The notes under the pieces were generated by a model. It ran no database searches. It was given only the letters and a program-made list of their open reading frames with translations, and had not been told where the DNA came from. The translations under genes and the position numbers were made by a program. Positions 9,643 to 19,521 of a stretch of 64,000 nt of DNA are shown piece after piece (position 1 is the first letter of the stretch; each line of letters begins with the position of its first letter). Origin of the DNA: Gammaproteobacteria bacterium (GTDB taxonomy: Bacteria; Pseudomonadota; Gammaproteobacteria; Steroidobacterales; Steroidobacteraceae); assembly GCA_028293745.1 (NCBI GenBank), contig JAQGOF010000151.1, forward strand, positions 1-64,000, read 5' to 3'.

Positions 9643-11463
9643 ATGTTCCGCACAGGTTCGCCTTGGGCGGCAGCGCTCGCCGCGCTGTCGCTGTGGAATG
9701 GTGCGTTCGCGCAGCAATATCGCGAACGTCTGCCACAGGACGAAGTCATCTACTTCCTGCTGCCGGACCGGTTCGATAACGGCGATGCCGGCAACGATCG
9801 GGGAGGGCTGCGCGGCGGGCGGCTCAGTACGGGATTCGATCCCGCTGCCAAGGGTTTCTATCACGGCGGCGATCTGCGCGGGCTGCTTGCAAGGCTCGAG
9901 TACATCCAACATCTGGGTGCGACGGCGATCTGGCTCGGGCCTATCTACAAGAACAAGCCGGTCCAGGGGGCACCGGGGCACGAGTCCGCGGGCTATCACG
10001 GCTATTGGATAACCGATTTCACGCGAGTCGATCCGCACTTTGGCAACGAGAGCGATTTTCAGGCTCTGGTCGAGGCCGTGCATCGCCGTGGGATGAAGCT
10101 CTACCTGGATATCATCACCAACCATACGGCCGATGTGATCGCCTACAGGGAGTGCACTTCGGGCGAGTGTCCTTATCGATCACACGCAGACTTTCCCTAC
10201 ACGGCTCATGGTGGAGTGCATGGCGAGCCGATCAACACCGGCTTCGAAGGTGACGACGCGCAGCACCAGACGGCTGAGAACTTTGCCGGGTTGACGCGGC
10301 CCGACTATGCCTATACGCCGTACGTTCCGAAGGGAGAGGAACACGTCAAGGTGCCGGCGTGGCTGAACGATCCCATCTTTTACCACAACCGCGGCGATAC
10401 GACCTTCAAGGGAGAATCCTCCGAGTTTGGAGACTTCGGCGGCTTGGATGACCTGATGACGGAGAACCCGCGGGTCGTACAGGGTTTCAGCGAAATTTAT
10501 GGCACGTGGATCGATCGCTATGGGGTCGATGGCTTTCGGATTGACACGGCGAGGCATGTCAACCCGGAATTCTGGCAAGCCTTCGTGCCGGCCATGCTGG
10601 CGCGCGCCAGGGCGAGGGGCATAGTCAACTTTCATATCTTCGGTGAAGTCAATGTCGCTACGGCCGACGTTGCATTACTCGCCCGGCACACACGGCTTCA
10701 CAAGCTTCCTGCGGTCCTGGACTTCGCCTTTGCGGCGGCAGTGCGGGAGACAGTCGCAGGCTCGCGCGGTACCGACCTACTCGCGCGCCTGTTTGAAGAT
10801 GACGTACTTTACGAGGGCGGAGCGGATGCCGCGCTCCGGTTGCCTACCTTTGTCAGCAATCACGATAACGGCCGCTTCGCCTACTTCGTGCGGACGGCCC
10901 GCCCGGGCATTGCAGACGAGGAAGTTATAAAGCGAGTCTTGCTCGCCCACGCCATGCTGCTGACGTTGCGCGGCGTGCCGGTGGTGTACTACGGCGACGA
11001 GCAAGGTTTTGCCGGTATTGGCGGCGACCAGGACGCGCGCCAGGACATGTTTCGAACCCAGGTTCCCACATACAAACAGGAGAGACCGCTGGGCGTCGCG
11101 ACACAGTCTGACAAGGACCATTTCGACGACAACCATCCGTTCTACAGGGCCTTTGCTGAATTGGCGCGCCTGCGCAGCGCGCATCCGGCGCTCCGACGGG
11201 GCCGGCAGATCGTCCGCAGCTACGGTCTGGAGCCTGGACTGTTTGCCGTCTCGCGCATCGACCCGGATAATGGGCGCGAAATTCTGGTCGCCTTCAATAC
11301 GTCAACGGCGCCGCTATCCGCCCAGGTTGCGGTCAACGCCGACTCGCGGCACTTCACGTCGCTGCAGGGTCACTGTGATGCGGAACCGACGACACAAGGA
11401 AGTTATCGAGTGGCCATCGCGCCGCTCGAGTACGTCATATGCGCCTCACGAGACGGCGGATGA
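9643..11463 (+). CDS. Secreted GH13 alpha-amylase / cyclomaltodextrinase-like enzyme
   Basis: About 606 residues with a signal peptide (AAALAALSLWNGAFAQ). The barrel begins VIYFLLPDRFDNGDAGNDRGG, the calcium-amylase type. Catalytic residues are Asp301 (GFRIDTARH), Glu335 (IFGEVNV) and Asp408 (SNHDNGRF); DIITNHTAD is the first conserved region. It is expected to cut maltodextrins or starch fragments at or outside the cell surface, feeding the TonB receptor encoded just upstream. The gene is in the same operon as the receptor and is followed, with overlapping or nearly overlapping reading frames, by a glucosidase. Confidence 0.9.
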   Translation: MFRTGSPWAAALAALSLWNGAFAQQYRERLPQDEVIYFLLPDRFDNGDAGNDRGGLRGGRLSTGFDPAAKGFYHGGDLRGLLARLEYIQHLGATAIWLGPIYKNKPVQGAPGHESAGYHGYWITDFTRVDPHFGNESDFQALVEAVHRRGMKLYLDIITNHTADVIAYRECTSGECPYRSHADFPYTAHGGVHGEPINTGFEGDDAQHQTAENFAGLTRPDYAYTPYVPKGEEHVKVPAWLNDPIFYHNRGDTTFKGESSEFGDFGGLDDLMTENPRVVQGFSEIYGTWIDRYGVDGFRIDTARHVNPEFWQAFVPAMLARARARGIVNFHIFGEVNVATADVALLARHTRLHKLPAVLDFAFAAAVRETVAGSRGTDLLARLFEDDVLYEGGADAALRLPTFVSNHDNGRFAYFVRTARPGIADEEVIKRVLLAHAMLLTLRGVPVVYYGDEQGFAGIGGDQDARQDMFRTQVPTYKQERPLGVATQSDKDHFDDNHPFYRAFAELARLRSAHPALRRGRQIVRSYGLEPGLFAVSRIDPDNGREILVAFNTSTAPLSAQVAVNADSRHFTSLQGHCDAEPTTQGSYRVAIAPLEYVICASRDGG

Positions 11464-11486
11464 GCATTCAGGAGCGGGGAGACGAC

Positions 11487-13079
11487 GTGACGGGGCAAAA
11501 TTGGTGGCGCGGAGCGGCGATCTACCAGGTCTACCCGCGCAGCTTTGCCGACTCCAACGGCGACGGAATTGGCGACCTGCCGGGTATCCGGGCCCGCCTC
11601 GAGCACATCGCATCGCTCGGGGTGGAGGCGATCTGGCTCTCGCCCTTCTTCAAGTCGCCCATGAAGGATTTCGGATACGACGTTGCCGACTACTGTGACA
11701 TCGATCCACTCTTCGGGACGCTGGAGGACTTCGATCGCCTGGTCGAGCGTGCGCACGCCCTCGGTCTGCGGGTCATCATCGACCAGGTCTTCTCCCACAC
11801 CTCCGATCAACACCCCTGGTTCAAGGAGAGCCGTTCGAGTCGGACCAACTCCCGGGCGGACTGGTACGTCTGGGCAGATGCCAAGCCGGATGGCTCGCCT
11901 CCCTCCAACTGGCAGTCGGTATTCGGCGGTCCCGCCTGGGCGTGGGACGCCCGCCGGCGCCAATACTATCTGCACAATTTTCTGACGGAGCAGCCCGACC
12001 TGAACGTCCACAATCCGGCTGTCCAGGATGCGCTGCTGGAATGCGGTCGCTTCTGGCTGGAGCGGGGCGTCGATGGATTCAGAGTCGACGCCATCGATTA
12101 CGCAATGCACGATCCGGCGTTGACTGACAATCCACCGGCGACATCTGCCGGCAAGCTGCCTACGCGGCCCATCGACTTTCAGGAAGCGCGCTACAACAAG
12201 TCGCACGCGGATATCGTCAAGTTCATCGAGCGGATTCGCGCGCTCGCAGACAGCTACGGCGACCGGTTCACGGTAGCAGAAGTCGGTGGCGAGGGCGGCG
12301 AGCCTGTGATGAAGCTCTTCACCGCCGGGGAGCGGCGATTCCACACGGCGTACGGATTCAACTTTCTGTACGCCGAGTCGTTTTCACCGCCGTTGATCCG
12401 CTCGGTACTCGAAAACTGGCCCGACGATGGGGCAACCGGGTGGCCGAGCTGGGCGTTCTCAAACCACGATGCTCCGCGGGCCGTGTCTCGATGGGTTGCG
12501 CCTTCGGACCGCATCATCGGGGCACAGCTGGCGATGCTGCTGCTCGTCTGTCTGCGCGGCAATATCTTTCTCTACCAGGGCGAGGAGCTCGGCCTGCCGC
12601 AGGCAAGCATTGCCTTCGAAGATCTGCGCGATCCTGAAGCCATCGCGAATTGGCCGCTGACCTTGGGCCGGGACGGCGCGCGCACGCCCATGCCTTGGGC
12701 TTCCGCTGCCGGCTACGGGGGGTTCTCGACCAGGCGTCCATGGCTGCCGATACCGAACGAGCACCTGGCGCTCGCCGTCGACGTGCAGGAACGGGACTCG
12801 ACTTCGCAACTCGCAGTGACGCGGCGATTCATTGCGCTCAGAAATCGAAGTAGCGCACTGCGCGTTGGATCGCTCCGCGTCCTCGAGGCCTCGCCGGCCA
12901 TTCTGGCCATCGAGCGTAGTGCCGGAGGCGAGCGCCTGCTGTGCCTGTTCAACTTCGGAAGCGTGACGCACACCGTCTCAGCCATCCCGGCAGGGGAGTG
13001 GCGTGCAGTGGAATCTGTCGGGGGCGCGGGCCTGTGGACTCTTCCAGCAATGTCAGGACTGATCGTGCAACGGATGTAG
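11487..13079 (+). CDS. GH13 alpha-glucosidase (oligo-1,6-glucosidase/maltase type)
   Basis: About 530 residues, with no signal peptide in the chosen frame, so probably cytoplasmic. It starts NWWRGAAIYQVYPRSFADSN, the maltase pattern. Catalytic residues are Asp201 (GFRVDAIDY), Glu265 (VAEVGGE) and Asp328 (SNHDAPR). The start is GTG 11487, chosen because GGGGAG lies 5 bases upstream; ATG 11460 overlaps the amylase stop as ATGA, and ATG 11439 is also in frame. With the secreted paralogue at 2452-4200 this gives the locus one exported and one internal glucosidase. Third gene of the receptor operon. Confidence 0.9.
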   Translation: MTGQNWWRGAAIYQVYPRSFADSNGDGIGDLPGIRARLEHIASLGVEAIWLSPFFKSPMKDFGYDVADYCDIDPLFGTLEDFDRLVERAHALGLRVIIDQVFSHTSDQHPWFKESRSSRTNSRADWYVWADAKPDGSPPSNWQSVFGGPAWAWDARRRQYYLHNFLTEQPDLNVHNPAVQDALLECGRFWLERGVDGFRVDAIDYAMHDPALTDNPPATSAGKLPTRPIDFQEARYNKSHADIVKFIERIRALADSYGDRFTVAEVGGEGGEPVMKLFTAGERRFHTAYGFNFLYAESFSPPLIRSVLENWPDDGATGWPSWAFSNHDAPRAVSRWVAPSDRIIGAQLAMLLLVCLRGNIFLYQGEELGLPQASIAFEDLRDPEAIANWPLTLGRDGARTPMPWASAAGYGGFSTRRPWLPIPNEHLALAVDVQERDSTSQLAVTRRFIALRNRSSALRVGSLRVLEASPAILAIERSAGGERLLCLFNFGSVTHTVSAIPAGEWRAVESVGGAGLWTLPAMSGLIVQRM

Positions 13080-13118
13080 TAAGATGAGTTGAGACGACTT
13101 GCGCCACGGAGGCTTCCC

Positions 13119-13868
13119 TTGAAACATCGTCTCGCCCTGTCACTCGCGCTATTGATGGCGTTCACCGGTGCAGCCGCCAACGCGGCGTCCCCCAAAGCGG
13201 CACCTGGTAGCGCGGCGGCCGCTGGCGCGGCAGCCTGGATCGATATTTCCGCTCCGATCGACCCCCAGACAGCGCCGGTCTACCCGGGAAACGCGCCCAT
13301 CAAACTCGAGTACATGCTGGACTATGCCAAGGGCGACAGGCTGGCTCTGTCGAGCTATTCGCTGGGCGCGCATACCGGGACGCACGTCGATGCCCCCCTG
13401 CATTTCATCAAGGGTGGCACTGCAGTTGACAAGGTTCCCCTCGAGCGGTTCGTCGGGCCGGCGCGTATCATCGACTGCTCCGCCGATGCGACGGTGATCG
13501 ATGCCGCCGAGCTGAACAAACATGACTGGAAGGGCGCGAAGCGGATTCTCTTTCGCACGCGCAACAGCCGTAACGGATGGATGACCGATCCAACCTTCCA
13601 TGAAGACTTCACCTATCTCGCCCCCGATGCCGCCCAGTTGCTGGCCGACGCGGGCGTGCAGTTGGTCGGGATCGACTATCTGTCGATCGAGAAATTCCAC
13701 TCTCCGGAACCGAAGACGCATCTCGCGTTGCTGAGCAAGGGAATCCCTGTCATCGAGGGGTTGTCACTCAAGGACGTGGCGCCCGGCGACTATGACCTGA
13801 TAGTGCTGCCGCTTCGGGTTGTGGGTCACGAGGCGGCGCCAGCGCGGGCCATCCTGAAGCGCCGCTAG
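13119..13868 (+). CDS. Secreted cyclase-family (kynurenine formamidase-like) metal hydrolase
   Basis: About 249 residues of the cyclase/KynB-like family (PF04199). The signature HTGTHVDAPLHF at residues 85-96 supplies the metal-binding His and Asp residues. An N-terminal signal peptide (LALSLALLMAFTGAAANA) predicts export, which is common in uncharacterised family members. The start is TTG 13119 with GGAGG six bases upstream; an upstream TTG at 13089 has no such site and would bury the signal peptide. It starts 39 bases after the glucosidase and could belong to the sugar operon, but no substrate can be deduced. Members act on formamides, isatin and other small cyclic amides. Confidence 0.8.
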   Translation: MKHRLALSLALLMAFTGAAANAASPKAAPGSAAAAGAAAWIDISAPIDPQTAPVYPGNAPIKLEYMLDYAKGDRLALSSYSLGAHTGTHVDAPLHFIKGGTAVDKVPLERFVGPARIIDCSADATVIDAAELNKHDWKGAKRILFRTRNSRNGWMTDPTFHEDFTYLAPDAAQLLADAGVQLVGIDYLSIEKFHSPEPKTHLALLSKGIPVIEGLSLKDVAPGDYDLIVLPLRVVGHEAAPARAILKRR

Positions 13869-13879
13869 CCGCCCTCGCA

Positions 13880-14257
13880 TCATGCGCGGCGTTCAACAAT
13901 CTCCTGTAGCCAAGGCACGAGATGCTCCATGTCAAAGGCTTGTTGCTTGAACAGCTCCATCATGAAATCGTAAATAGAGTCAGAATCGGCGGTCATGACG
14001 TGCCCATTGATGCGCAGAAAAACGTCTACCACTGCGAAGGCCACGCGCTTGTTTCCATCGATGAATGGATGATTTTGGATCAGGCTTTCGAAAAGGGCCG
14101 CCGCTTCGTGCACAATCGAGTCGTAGTACCCGGTCTGTGGCCGATGCAACGCCGACTCCAGCGCTCCAACATCTCGAACGCCGGCGGCACCGCCGTAGCG
14201 CTCGACAAGTTGCTGATGAAAAAAGAGGGCATCAGCCGTCGTAACGTACTCAGTCAC
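13880..14257 (-). CDS. doc: Doc-type toxin (Fic/Doc fold)
   Basis: 125 residues. The motif HPFIDGNKR (residues 63-71) is the Doc variant of the Fic active site, with Lys in place of the second Gly-Arg pattern of AMP-transferases. Doc toxins of phage P1 type phosphorylate elongation factor Tu and stop translation; that activity is known for the family, not shown here. The GTG start overlaps the antitoxin stop by four bases (GTGA), so the two are translationally coupled. The partner is not a classical Phd by eye. The gene is convergent with the cyclase gene. Confidence 0.9.
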   Translation of the reverse strand: MTEYVTTADALFFHQQLVERYGGAAGVRDVGALESALHRPQTGYYDSIVHEAAALFESLIQNHPFIDGNKRVAFAVVDVFLRINGHVMTADSDSIYDFMMELFKQQAFDMEHLVPWLQEIVERRA

Positions 14258-14478
14258 TTGGCGAGCGATCGGTACAGCTCATCCCGTTCCTTGAGGCTCT
14301 GTTGGAATGCCTCGAGCACGTTTCGTCGAGCAGTCTGTTGTCGCTTGCGGTTCAGGTACTCCCGCATTGCTTCACCGAGGACAGCCTGAAATTGTCGGCC
14401 TTCACTTGCCGCGAGCTGCTGCATCGCCTCCAGGACCTCGGCTTCAGCCTGGGACGAGAACTTTCGGAGTGCACTCAT
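14254..14478 (-). CDS. Antitoxin of the Doc pair
   Basis: 74 residues, charged and largely helical. The first half (VLEAMQQLAASEGRQFQAVL) looks like a ribbon-helix-helix or similar small DNA-binding fold, and the second half (Arg/Lys/Glu-rich, NVLEAFQQSLKERDELY) would be the toxin-binding tail. The start ATG 14478 is preferred: an in-frame ATG at 14514 lies inside the palindrome that is probably the operator. Position upstream of doc with a four-base overlap supports an antitoxin role. I do not recognise a Phd signature, so the family name is left open. Confidence 0.75.
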   Translation of the reverse strand: MSALRKFSSQAEAEVLEAMQQLAASEGRQFQAVLGEAMREYLNRKRQQTARRNVLEAFQQSLKERDELYRSLAK

Positions 14479-14505
14479 GAATGACCGCCATCCTGATGGA
14501 ACCTG

Positions 14506-14531
14506 ATCCATCATGATAAATCATGATGGAT
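14506..14531. promoter_or_regulatory. Perfect palindromic operator of the toxin-antitoxin operon
   Basis: Two 12-base arms (ATCCATCATGAT and its exact reverse complement) are separated by AA. The site begins 27 bases upstream of the antitoxin start, where toxin-antitoxin complexes usually bind to autoregulate. A partial extra half (TGATGGAACCTGATCCA) lies between the palindrome and the gene, suggesting cooperative binding. The following 167 bases up to 14698 are AT-richer and hold the probable promoter but no gene. Confidence 0.75.
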
Positions 14532-14698
14532 GCTATTTCCAGAGTCTGATGGCGCCCGCCATTACAGCTTGATGGCAGCAATATTTATAGTTATCAATGT
14601 CTTAGGGAATTTTGGGAAAAGCGTTAAACTGCCCCGTCCCGCTCGTTGTCGCAGCCGGCTCGCTGCGATACTCAGCCGATTCGATTCCGACCCCAGCC

Positions 14699-15553
14699 TC
14701 ACTCCCGCATCGTCTGACCCGGGTCGCCCAAATTCGCCGCCGCCTTCCGGCACCGCTCGAGCAGTCGAGCGTCTCCCACTTTGGCTGCCACCTCGGGAAA
14801 TCGCTCCGTGGGCCCGCGCCACTGCAACTCGTCAATGTTGGCAAACAGCGGCAGGTCAGCCTTTAGAGTGGCCAGCTCCTTGAATCTGAGCGCCAATGCC
14901 TGCCGTTCACCCAACACGGTGGGCGGGAACGACTCGATGGGACCGTATTTGTTGATGAGCCGTGCCGCACCCGCCTTGCCGATTCCGTCGATACCGGGGT
15001 ACCCGTCAGCGGTATCCCCAACCAGCGCCAGAAAGTCCGGGATGAAAGCGGGATCGACGCCGAACTTCACGCGTATGGCCGCCGCGTCGCGGATGGCCTT
15101 GGTCTTGCGGTCGATCTGCACCACTCTGTCGTCTCGAACGGATTGCGCCAGGTCTTTGTCCGGCGTCCAGATACAGATCTTCTGTGCACGCGCGTCCTGC
15201 GAAGCGAGCCGGGCAGCAGAGGCCAATGCGTCGTCGGCCTCAGTTTCCACCATCGCCCATACGACCACGCCCATTGCGGCAAGCGCGTTCTCGAGAGGGT
15301 GAAACTGCGAGAGCAGTGCCGGGTCGATGCCGTCGCCGGTCTTGTAGCCGGGCCAAAGCTGATTGCGGAACGACTCGATGACGTGATCGGTGGCAACGCC
15401 GATGTGCGTTGCGCCTTCGTCGATCATCTGCAGCACGGTCACCAGGACGCCGTTCACCGCGCCGAACGGCTTGTCCTGGCCCTTGTTGAAGCGGCGCAGA
15501 CCGTAGAAGTGACGGAACAGCTCGTAGGTCCCGTCAATCAGATGGACGATCAC
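14699..15553 (-). CDS. Stand-alone 5'-3' exonuclease (PolI N-domain/FEN-like)
   Basis: 284 residues of the XPG/PolI-type 5' nuclease fold. Metal-binding acidic patches are seen in HLIDGTYELFRHF, ETEADDALA and WTPDKDLAQ, and the helix-hairpin-helix DNA clamp is LVGDTADGYPGIDGIGKAGAARL. It would remove flaps or RNA primers or process branched DNA. The GTG start is immediately next to the cyoD stop (no gap), so it is the last gene of the quinol-oxidase operon, an unexpected place for a DNA-repair nuclease. The carboxy-terminus is slightly extended relative to the compact family core. Confidence 0.87.
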   Translation of the reverse strand: MIVHLIDGTYELFRHFYGLRRFNKGQDKPFGAVNGVLVTVLQMIDEGATHIGVATDHVIESFRNQLWPGYKTGDGIDPALLSQFHPLENALAAMGVVVWAMVETEADDALASAARLASQDARAQKICIWTPDKDLAQSVRDDRVVQIDRKTKAIRDAAAIRVKFGVDPAFIPDFLALVGDTADGYPGIDGIGKAGAARLINKYGPIESFPPTVLGERQALALRFKELATLKADLPLFANIDELQWRGPTERFPEVAAKVGDARLLERCRKAAANLGDPGQTMRE

Positions 15554-15880
15554 TTAGGCCGCACTGGCCATGTGAGCCGCGGGCATCATGTTGTGATTCA
15601 GGTTGGCCATGATCCATAGCGAGCCGAAGATGACCAGGCAGGCTATCAGGATTCCGAATGCCAGCGCCAGTACGTTGTTGGTGTTGTCGGGTGCCGTGGT
15701 GATGTGCAGGAAGAAGACCAGGTGGATGCCCATCTGGGCGAGGGCGAGCACCACAATGGCCACCGGGACTCCAGGGCCATAGATCACGTGGGTCTGCGCC
15801 GCCCAAAAGGAAGCAATGGTCATGAGCGTAGCCAGCCCCAACCCGACCAGGTAGCTGCGCATGCCTCGCACGGCGCTCAT
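15554..15880 (-). CDS. cyoD: Cytochrome o quinol oxidase subunit IV
   Basis: 108 residues with three membrane helices and the family pattern SFWAAQTHVIYGPGVPVAIVV and GIHLVFFLHI. Subunit IV is a small assembly or stability subunit of the bo3-type ubiquinol oxidase in the inner membrane. The start ATG overlaps the cyoC stop (ATGA). A longer in-frame extension upstream lies inside cyoC and is not coding. Confidence 0.9.
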   Translation of the reverse strand: MSAVRGMRSYLVGLGLATLMTIASFWAAQTHVIYGPGVPVAIVVLALAQMGIHLVFFLHITTAPDNTNNVLALAFGILIACLVIFGSLWIMANLNHNMMPAAHMASAA

Positions 15881-16542
15881 GCACGGGCCCCGTTGAGATA
15901 AACGAGGCTGAAAATAGCGATCCAGATGATGTCCAGGGCATGCCAGAAGAGGCTGAAGCACAGGAAGCGGTGCCGGATGTTCTCCCGGAATCCCTTCGCG
16001 AGGAACTGGGCCATCATGGTACCGAGCCACAGAAGGCCTGCCGTGATGTGCAGCCCGTGGCATCCGACCAGCGTAAAGAAGGCAGTCAGGAATGCACTGC
16101 GCGTGGGACCGGCGCCGCGCGCCACGAGGCTGGCGAACTCCTTGATCTCGAGAGCCAGGAACGCAGCGCCCAGCACTCCGGTGGCGAGCAGTGTGAGCTG
16201 AGTCCACATCTGGTTGCGCTCGCTCACGGCCACGCTCGCCATCCCACAGGCGAAACTCGATGCCAGCAGGCATGCGGTTTCGAGTGCCACATTGCGGGTG
16301 TCGAAGAGCTGGGCCGCCGTGGGGCCGCCATCTGTCGCACCAGACAGCACGGCGTACGTCGCGAAGAAGGCCGAAAACATGATGATGTCGGAGAGAAGAA
16401 ACAGCCAGAAGCCGTAACCGACAATGATTCGGCGGGATGCCGGCCCTGCGGAGTCAGTCGCTCCATGCGGGACTCCGGTCCCTGCATCACTATGGCCAAC
16501 CTGCTCGGGAACGTCCTGCGGTTGCAGTGCCGCGGTGTTCAT
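15877..16542 (-). CDS. cyoC: Cytochrome o quinol oxidase subunit III
   Basis: 221 residues, five hydrophobic segments, with the subunit III pattern [22 protein letters not shown] and [18 protein letters not shown]. It is part of the bo3-type oxidase that passes electrons from ubiquinol to oxygen. The start overlaps the cyoB stop by four bases and the stop overlaps cyoD by four, a tightly coupled operon. Confidence 0.93.
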   Translation of the reverse strand: MNTAALQPQDVPEQVGHSDAGTGVPHGATDSAGPASRRIIVGYGFWLFLLSDIIMFSAFFATYAVLSGATDGGPTAAQLFDTRNVALETACLLASSFACGMASVAVSERNQMWTQLTLLATGVLGAAFLALEIKEFASLVARGAGPTRSAFLTAFFTLVGCHGLHITAGLLWLGTMMAQFLAKGFRENIRHRFLCFSLFWHALDIIWIAIFSLVYLNGARA

Positions 16543-18563
16543 GCTGACTGCCCTTGCTCGTGCTGCCGCGCGTGTGTCCGGCGCAATGCTGCGGCACGCA
16601 CCTCGCGGGTCGCCCGATCGATCCTGGCCACTTCCTCAGCAGGAATTTCCGTCTCACCGACATCCCGCCAGGCGAAGGCTACGAACGTTGCATATGCGCC
16701 TATGAGGCCAATCGTCACCAGCCACCAGATGTGCCAGATCATGGCGAAGCCGGTCACGACGGCAAAGAAGGCGGTGACGAATCCGGTGGGCGTATTGCGG
16801 GGAATCGCGATCGCCTCGTACTTTGGTTCCTGCGCCGGTTGCATGGACTCCAGTGCCCGCTCCTTCATGCCCGAGTAGGGCTCTGCGCCAGTGACATCCG
16901 GATAGATGGCGAAATTGAAGACGGGTGGGGGTGAGGCGGTAGTCCATTCCAACGTGCGGCCGTCCCAGGGATCACCTGTCGGGTCACGGCGCTGGTTGCG
17001 TGTGCGAATGGAAACGAACAACTGCGCTACCTGCAGGGCTATACCAGTCAAAATGAGCAGTACACCCGCTGCCGCTATCAGCAGCCATGGCCGCCACTCC
17101 GGTTGGTCGTAGTGTTGCATGCGCCGTGTCATCCCCATCAGACCCAACACATACAGCGGCATGAACGCCACGTAGAATCCGACCAGCCAGAACCAGAAGG
17201 CGGCCTTGCCGAGCCGCTCGTCCAGCGTGAAACCAAACGCTTTTGGGAACCAGTAGGCGGTACCTGCGAGCGCACCAAACAGCACGCCGCCGATGATCAC
17301 GTTGTGGAAGTGCGCGACCAGAAACAGGCTGTTATGCAGTGCGAAGTCAGCCGGCGGTACCGCCAGCAGTACACCCGACATGCCGCCGATCACGAAGGTG
17401 ACCATGAAACCTACCGACCACAACATGGCCGAGGTGAAGCGGATACGGCCACCGTACATGGTGAACAGCCAGTTGAACACCTTTACGCCGGTGGGCACGG
17501 CGATGACCATGCTCATGATGCCGAAGACGCCATTGACGTCACCCCCGGCACCCATGGTGAAGAAGTGGTGCAGCCATACCATGAAGGACAGAATGCAGAT
17601 CACCATGGTGGCGGCGACCATGGATCGGTATCCGAACAGGGGCTTGCCGCTGAAGGTGGAAATCACCTCGGAGAAGACGCCGAAAGCCGGCAGGATCAGG
17701 ATGTAGACCTCCGGGTGACCCCAGGCCCAGATGAGGTTGACGAACATCATGGGGTTGCCGCCGGCGTCGTTGGTGAAAAAGTGAAAGCCGCAGTAGCGGT
17801 CGAGCAGCAGCATGGATAGCACGGCAGTCAGGATCGGGAATGCCGCGATGATGAGGAGATTGGAGGCCAGGGAGGTCCAGCAGAAGACCGGCATGCGTGT
17901 GTAGCTGAGGCCGGGCGCACGCATCTTGAGGATGGTCGTCGCCATGTTGATACCGGCCATCAGGGTGCCTATACCTGATATCTCGAGGGCCCACAGGTAA
18001 TAGTCAACGCCCACTCCGGGCGAATAGGTCAGCTCCGACAGCGGCGGATAAGCCAGCCAGCCGGTGCGGGCAAACTCGCCGACAACCAGGGACAGGGTGA
18101 CCAGGAACGAGCCGGCCGCCGTGAGCCAGAAGCTCACCGAGTTCAAGGTTGGAAACGCAACATCCCGCACACCCAGCTGCAACGGTACCGCGAAATTCAT
18201 CAGGCCGATGACGAACGGCATGGCGACGAAAAAGATCATGATGGTGCCGTGCGCCGAGAAGATCTGGTCGTAGTGCTCGGGCGGCAGGTAGCCGGGGGCG
18301 TGCAAGGCCAGGGCCTGTTGCGAGCGCATCATCAGCGCGTCGATGAATCCTCGCAGCAGCATGATCATCGCCAGTACGCAGTACATGACGCCGATGCGTT
18401 TGTGATCGACGCTCGTGATCCACTCGCGCCACAGATAGGGGACGTAACCTTTGACGATGACCCAGACGAGCACCGCGCAGAGGACGAGGCCTATGAGCGC
18501 CGCGGCGCCCAAGGCAATCGGTTCGTCGAAGGGAATGGCCTGCCAGGTCAACTTTCCAAACAT
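16539..18563 (-). CDS. cyoB: Cytochrome o quinol oxidase subunit I (haem-copper catalytic subunit)
   Basis: 674 residues, the normal length for CyoB, with about 15 membrane segments. Diagnostic motifs are [11 protein letters not shown], the low-spin haem His in [25 protein letters not shown] (His-Tyr with CuB), WLHHFFTMG (two CuB His) and LVAHFHNVI (haem ligands). The catalytic haem-copper centre reduces oxygen to water and pumps protons. No cyoE (haem O synthase) is encoded nearby, so haem must be made elsewhere. Confidence 0.97.
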   Translation of the reverse strand: MFGKLTWQAIPFDEPIALGAAALIGLVLCAVLVWVIVKGYVPYLWREWITSVDHKRIGVMYCVLAMIMLLRGFIDALMMRSQQALALHAPGYLPPEHYDQIFSAHGTIMIFFVAMPFVIGLMNFAVPLQLGVRDVAFPTLNSVSFWLTAAGSFLVTLSLVVGEFARTGWLAYPPLSELTYSPGVGVDYYLWALEISGIGTLMAGINMATTILKMRAPGLSYTRMPVFCWTSLASNLLIIAAFPILTAVLSMLLLDRYCGFHFFTNDAGGNPMMFVNLIWAWGHPEVYILILPAFGVFSEVISTFSGKPLFGYRSMVAATMVICILSFMVWLHHFFTMGAGGDVNGVFGIMSMVIAVPTGVKVFNWLFTMYGGRIRFTSAMLWSVGFMVTFVIGGMSGVLLAVPPADFALHNSLFLVAHFHNVIIGGVLFGALAGTAYWFPKAFGFTLDERLGKAAFWFWLVGFYVAFMPLYVLGLMGMTRRMQHYDQPEWRPWLLIAAAGVLLILTGIALQVAQLFVSIRTRNQRRDPTGDPWDGRTLEWTTASPPPVFNFAIYPDVTGAEPYSGMKERALESMQPAQEPKYEAIAIPRNTPTGFVTAFFAVVTGFAMIWHIWWLVTIGLIGAYATFVAFAWRDVGETEIPAEEVARIDRATREVRAAALRRTHARQHEQGQSA

Positions 18564-18564
18564 A

Positions 18565-19452
18565 TCAGTGCACCGCGATCGGCTTTATGTCAGGGCTCGG
18601 GCGTCCCGATCGCGGCCCTTCACCCCGTGGCAGTTGCAAGGTCACGATGCGGTCAAACAGCCCCGGTTGTACCGAACGGTAGGTATAGGGATGAAGCGGG
18701 GCGCTCTGGCGCAACAAACCACGATAGGCTGCATCGTCCAGCACGCCGCCCGTGCTCCTCGCTGCTGTGATCCATGCGTCAAACTGTGGGGCAGGCAGCG
18801 CCTCGAAGTTGAACCTCATGTAAGGGAAGCCGTCGCCGCTGAAGTTGGCTGATAGTCCCGGATAGGTACCGGGCTCGTCAGCCTGCAGGTTGAGCTGTGT
18901 AGCCATGCCACTCATGGAGTAGATCTCGCTGCCCAGCCTCGGTACGAAGAAGACATTCATGACCGAGGCAGAGGTCACGCGAAGGTGTAGCGGCACGCCG
19001 GCAGGCACGACCATCCGGTTGATGCTCGCGACCTGCTGCCCGGGATAGATGAAGAGCCACTTCCAGTCGAGCGAGACGACCTCGATCTGCAATGGTTTCG
19101 GATGCAGCGGTTTTGCCGGGTCCAGGTCATGTGAGCCAATCCAGGCGATACCGCCGAGGAACAGGATGACCAGGGCAGGAACTGACCACATGAGCAGCTC
19201 GAGCTCACCCGAGTACGCCCATCTGGGCCGATAGCGGGCGCGGCTGTTGCCGTGACGGAACCACCAGGCGAATGCGAGTGTGGCCACGATGGTCGGGACG
19301 ACGATTGCCAGCATGATGGCCACCGAGTCCAGCAGGATGGTCCGCTCGGCGGCGCCAATCGGACCGATGGGCGACAGAACTGTCTCCCCGCAGCCGCCCA
19401 GCGAGGCGAGCACGGTCAGAATGACCATGGAGCGCAGGACGGAGATGATCAT
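18565..19452 (-). CDS. cyoA: Cytochrome o quinol oxidase subunit II
   Basis: 295 residues, a lipoprotein: the lipobox LGGC puts the modified Cys at residue 21. Two membrane helices follow and then a periplasmic cupredoxin-fold domain ([21 protein letters not shown]). The CuA ligands of cytochrome c oxidases are absent, as expected for a quinol oxidase. It heads the cyoABCD-exonuclease operon. An ATG nine codons in (19428) is an alternative start. The gene begins about 70 bases from the decayed CHAD gene on the other strand, so its promoter must overlap that relic. Confidence 0.94.
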   Translation of the reverse strand: MIISVLRSMVILTVLASLGGCGETVLSPIGPIGAAERTILLDSVAIMLAIVVPTIVATLAFAWWFRHGNSRARYRPRWAYSGELELLMWSVPALVILFLGGIAWIGSHDLDPAKPLHPKPLQIEVVSLDWKWLFIYPGQQVASINRMVVPAGVPLHLRVTSASVMNVFFVPRLGSEIYSMSGMATQLNLQADEPGTYPGLSANFSGDGFPYMRFNFEALPAPQFDAWITAARSTGGVLDDAAYRGLLRQSAPLHPYTYRSVQPGLFDRIVTLQLPRGEGPRSGRPSPDIKPIAVH

Positions 19453-19521
19453 GGCGAGGCCGCTGCGTGAGCCACCGGCTGGGTACCACCGGGCGAATCG
19501 GTTTCAACGGGGCCTGAGGTT

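Noticed and set aside
14677-14700. TTCGATTCC, a T-loop-like motif
   Set aside because: The flanking five-base arms do not pair and no cloverleaf can be drawn.
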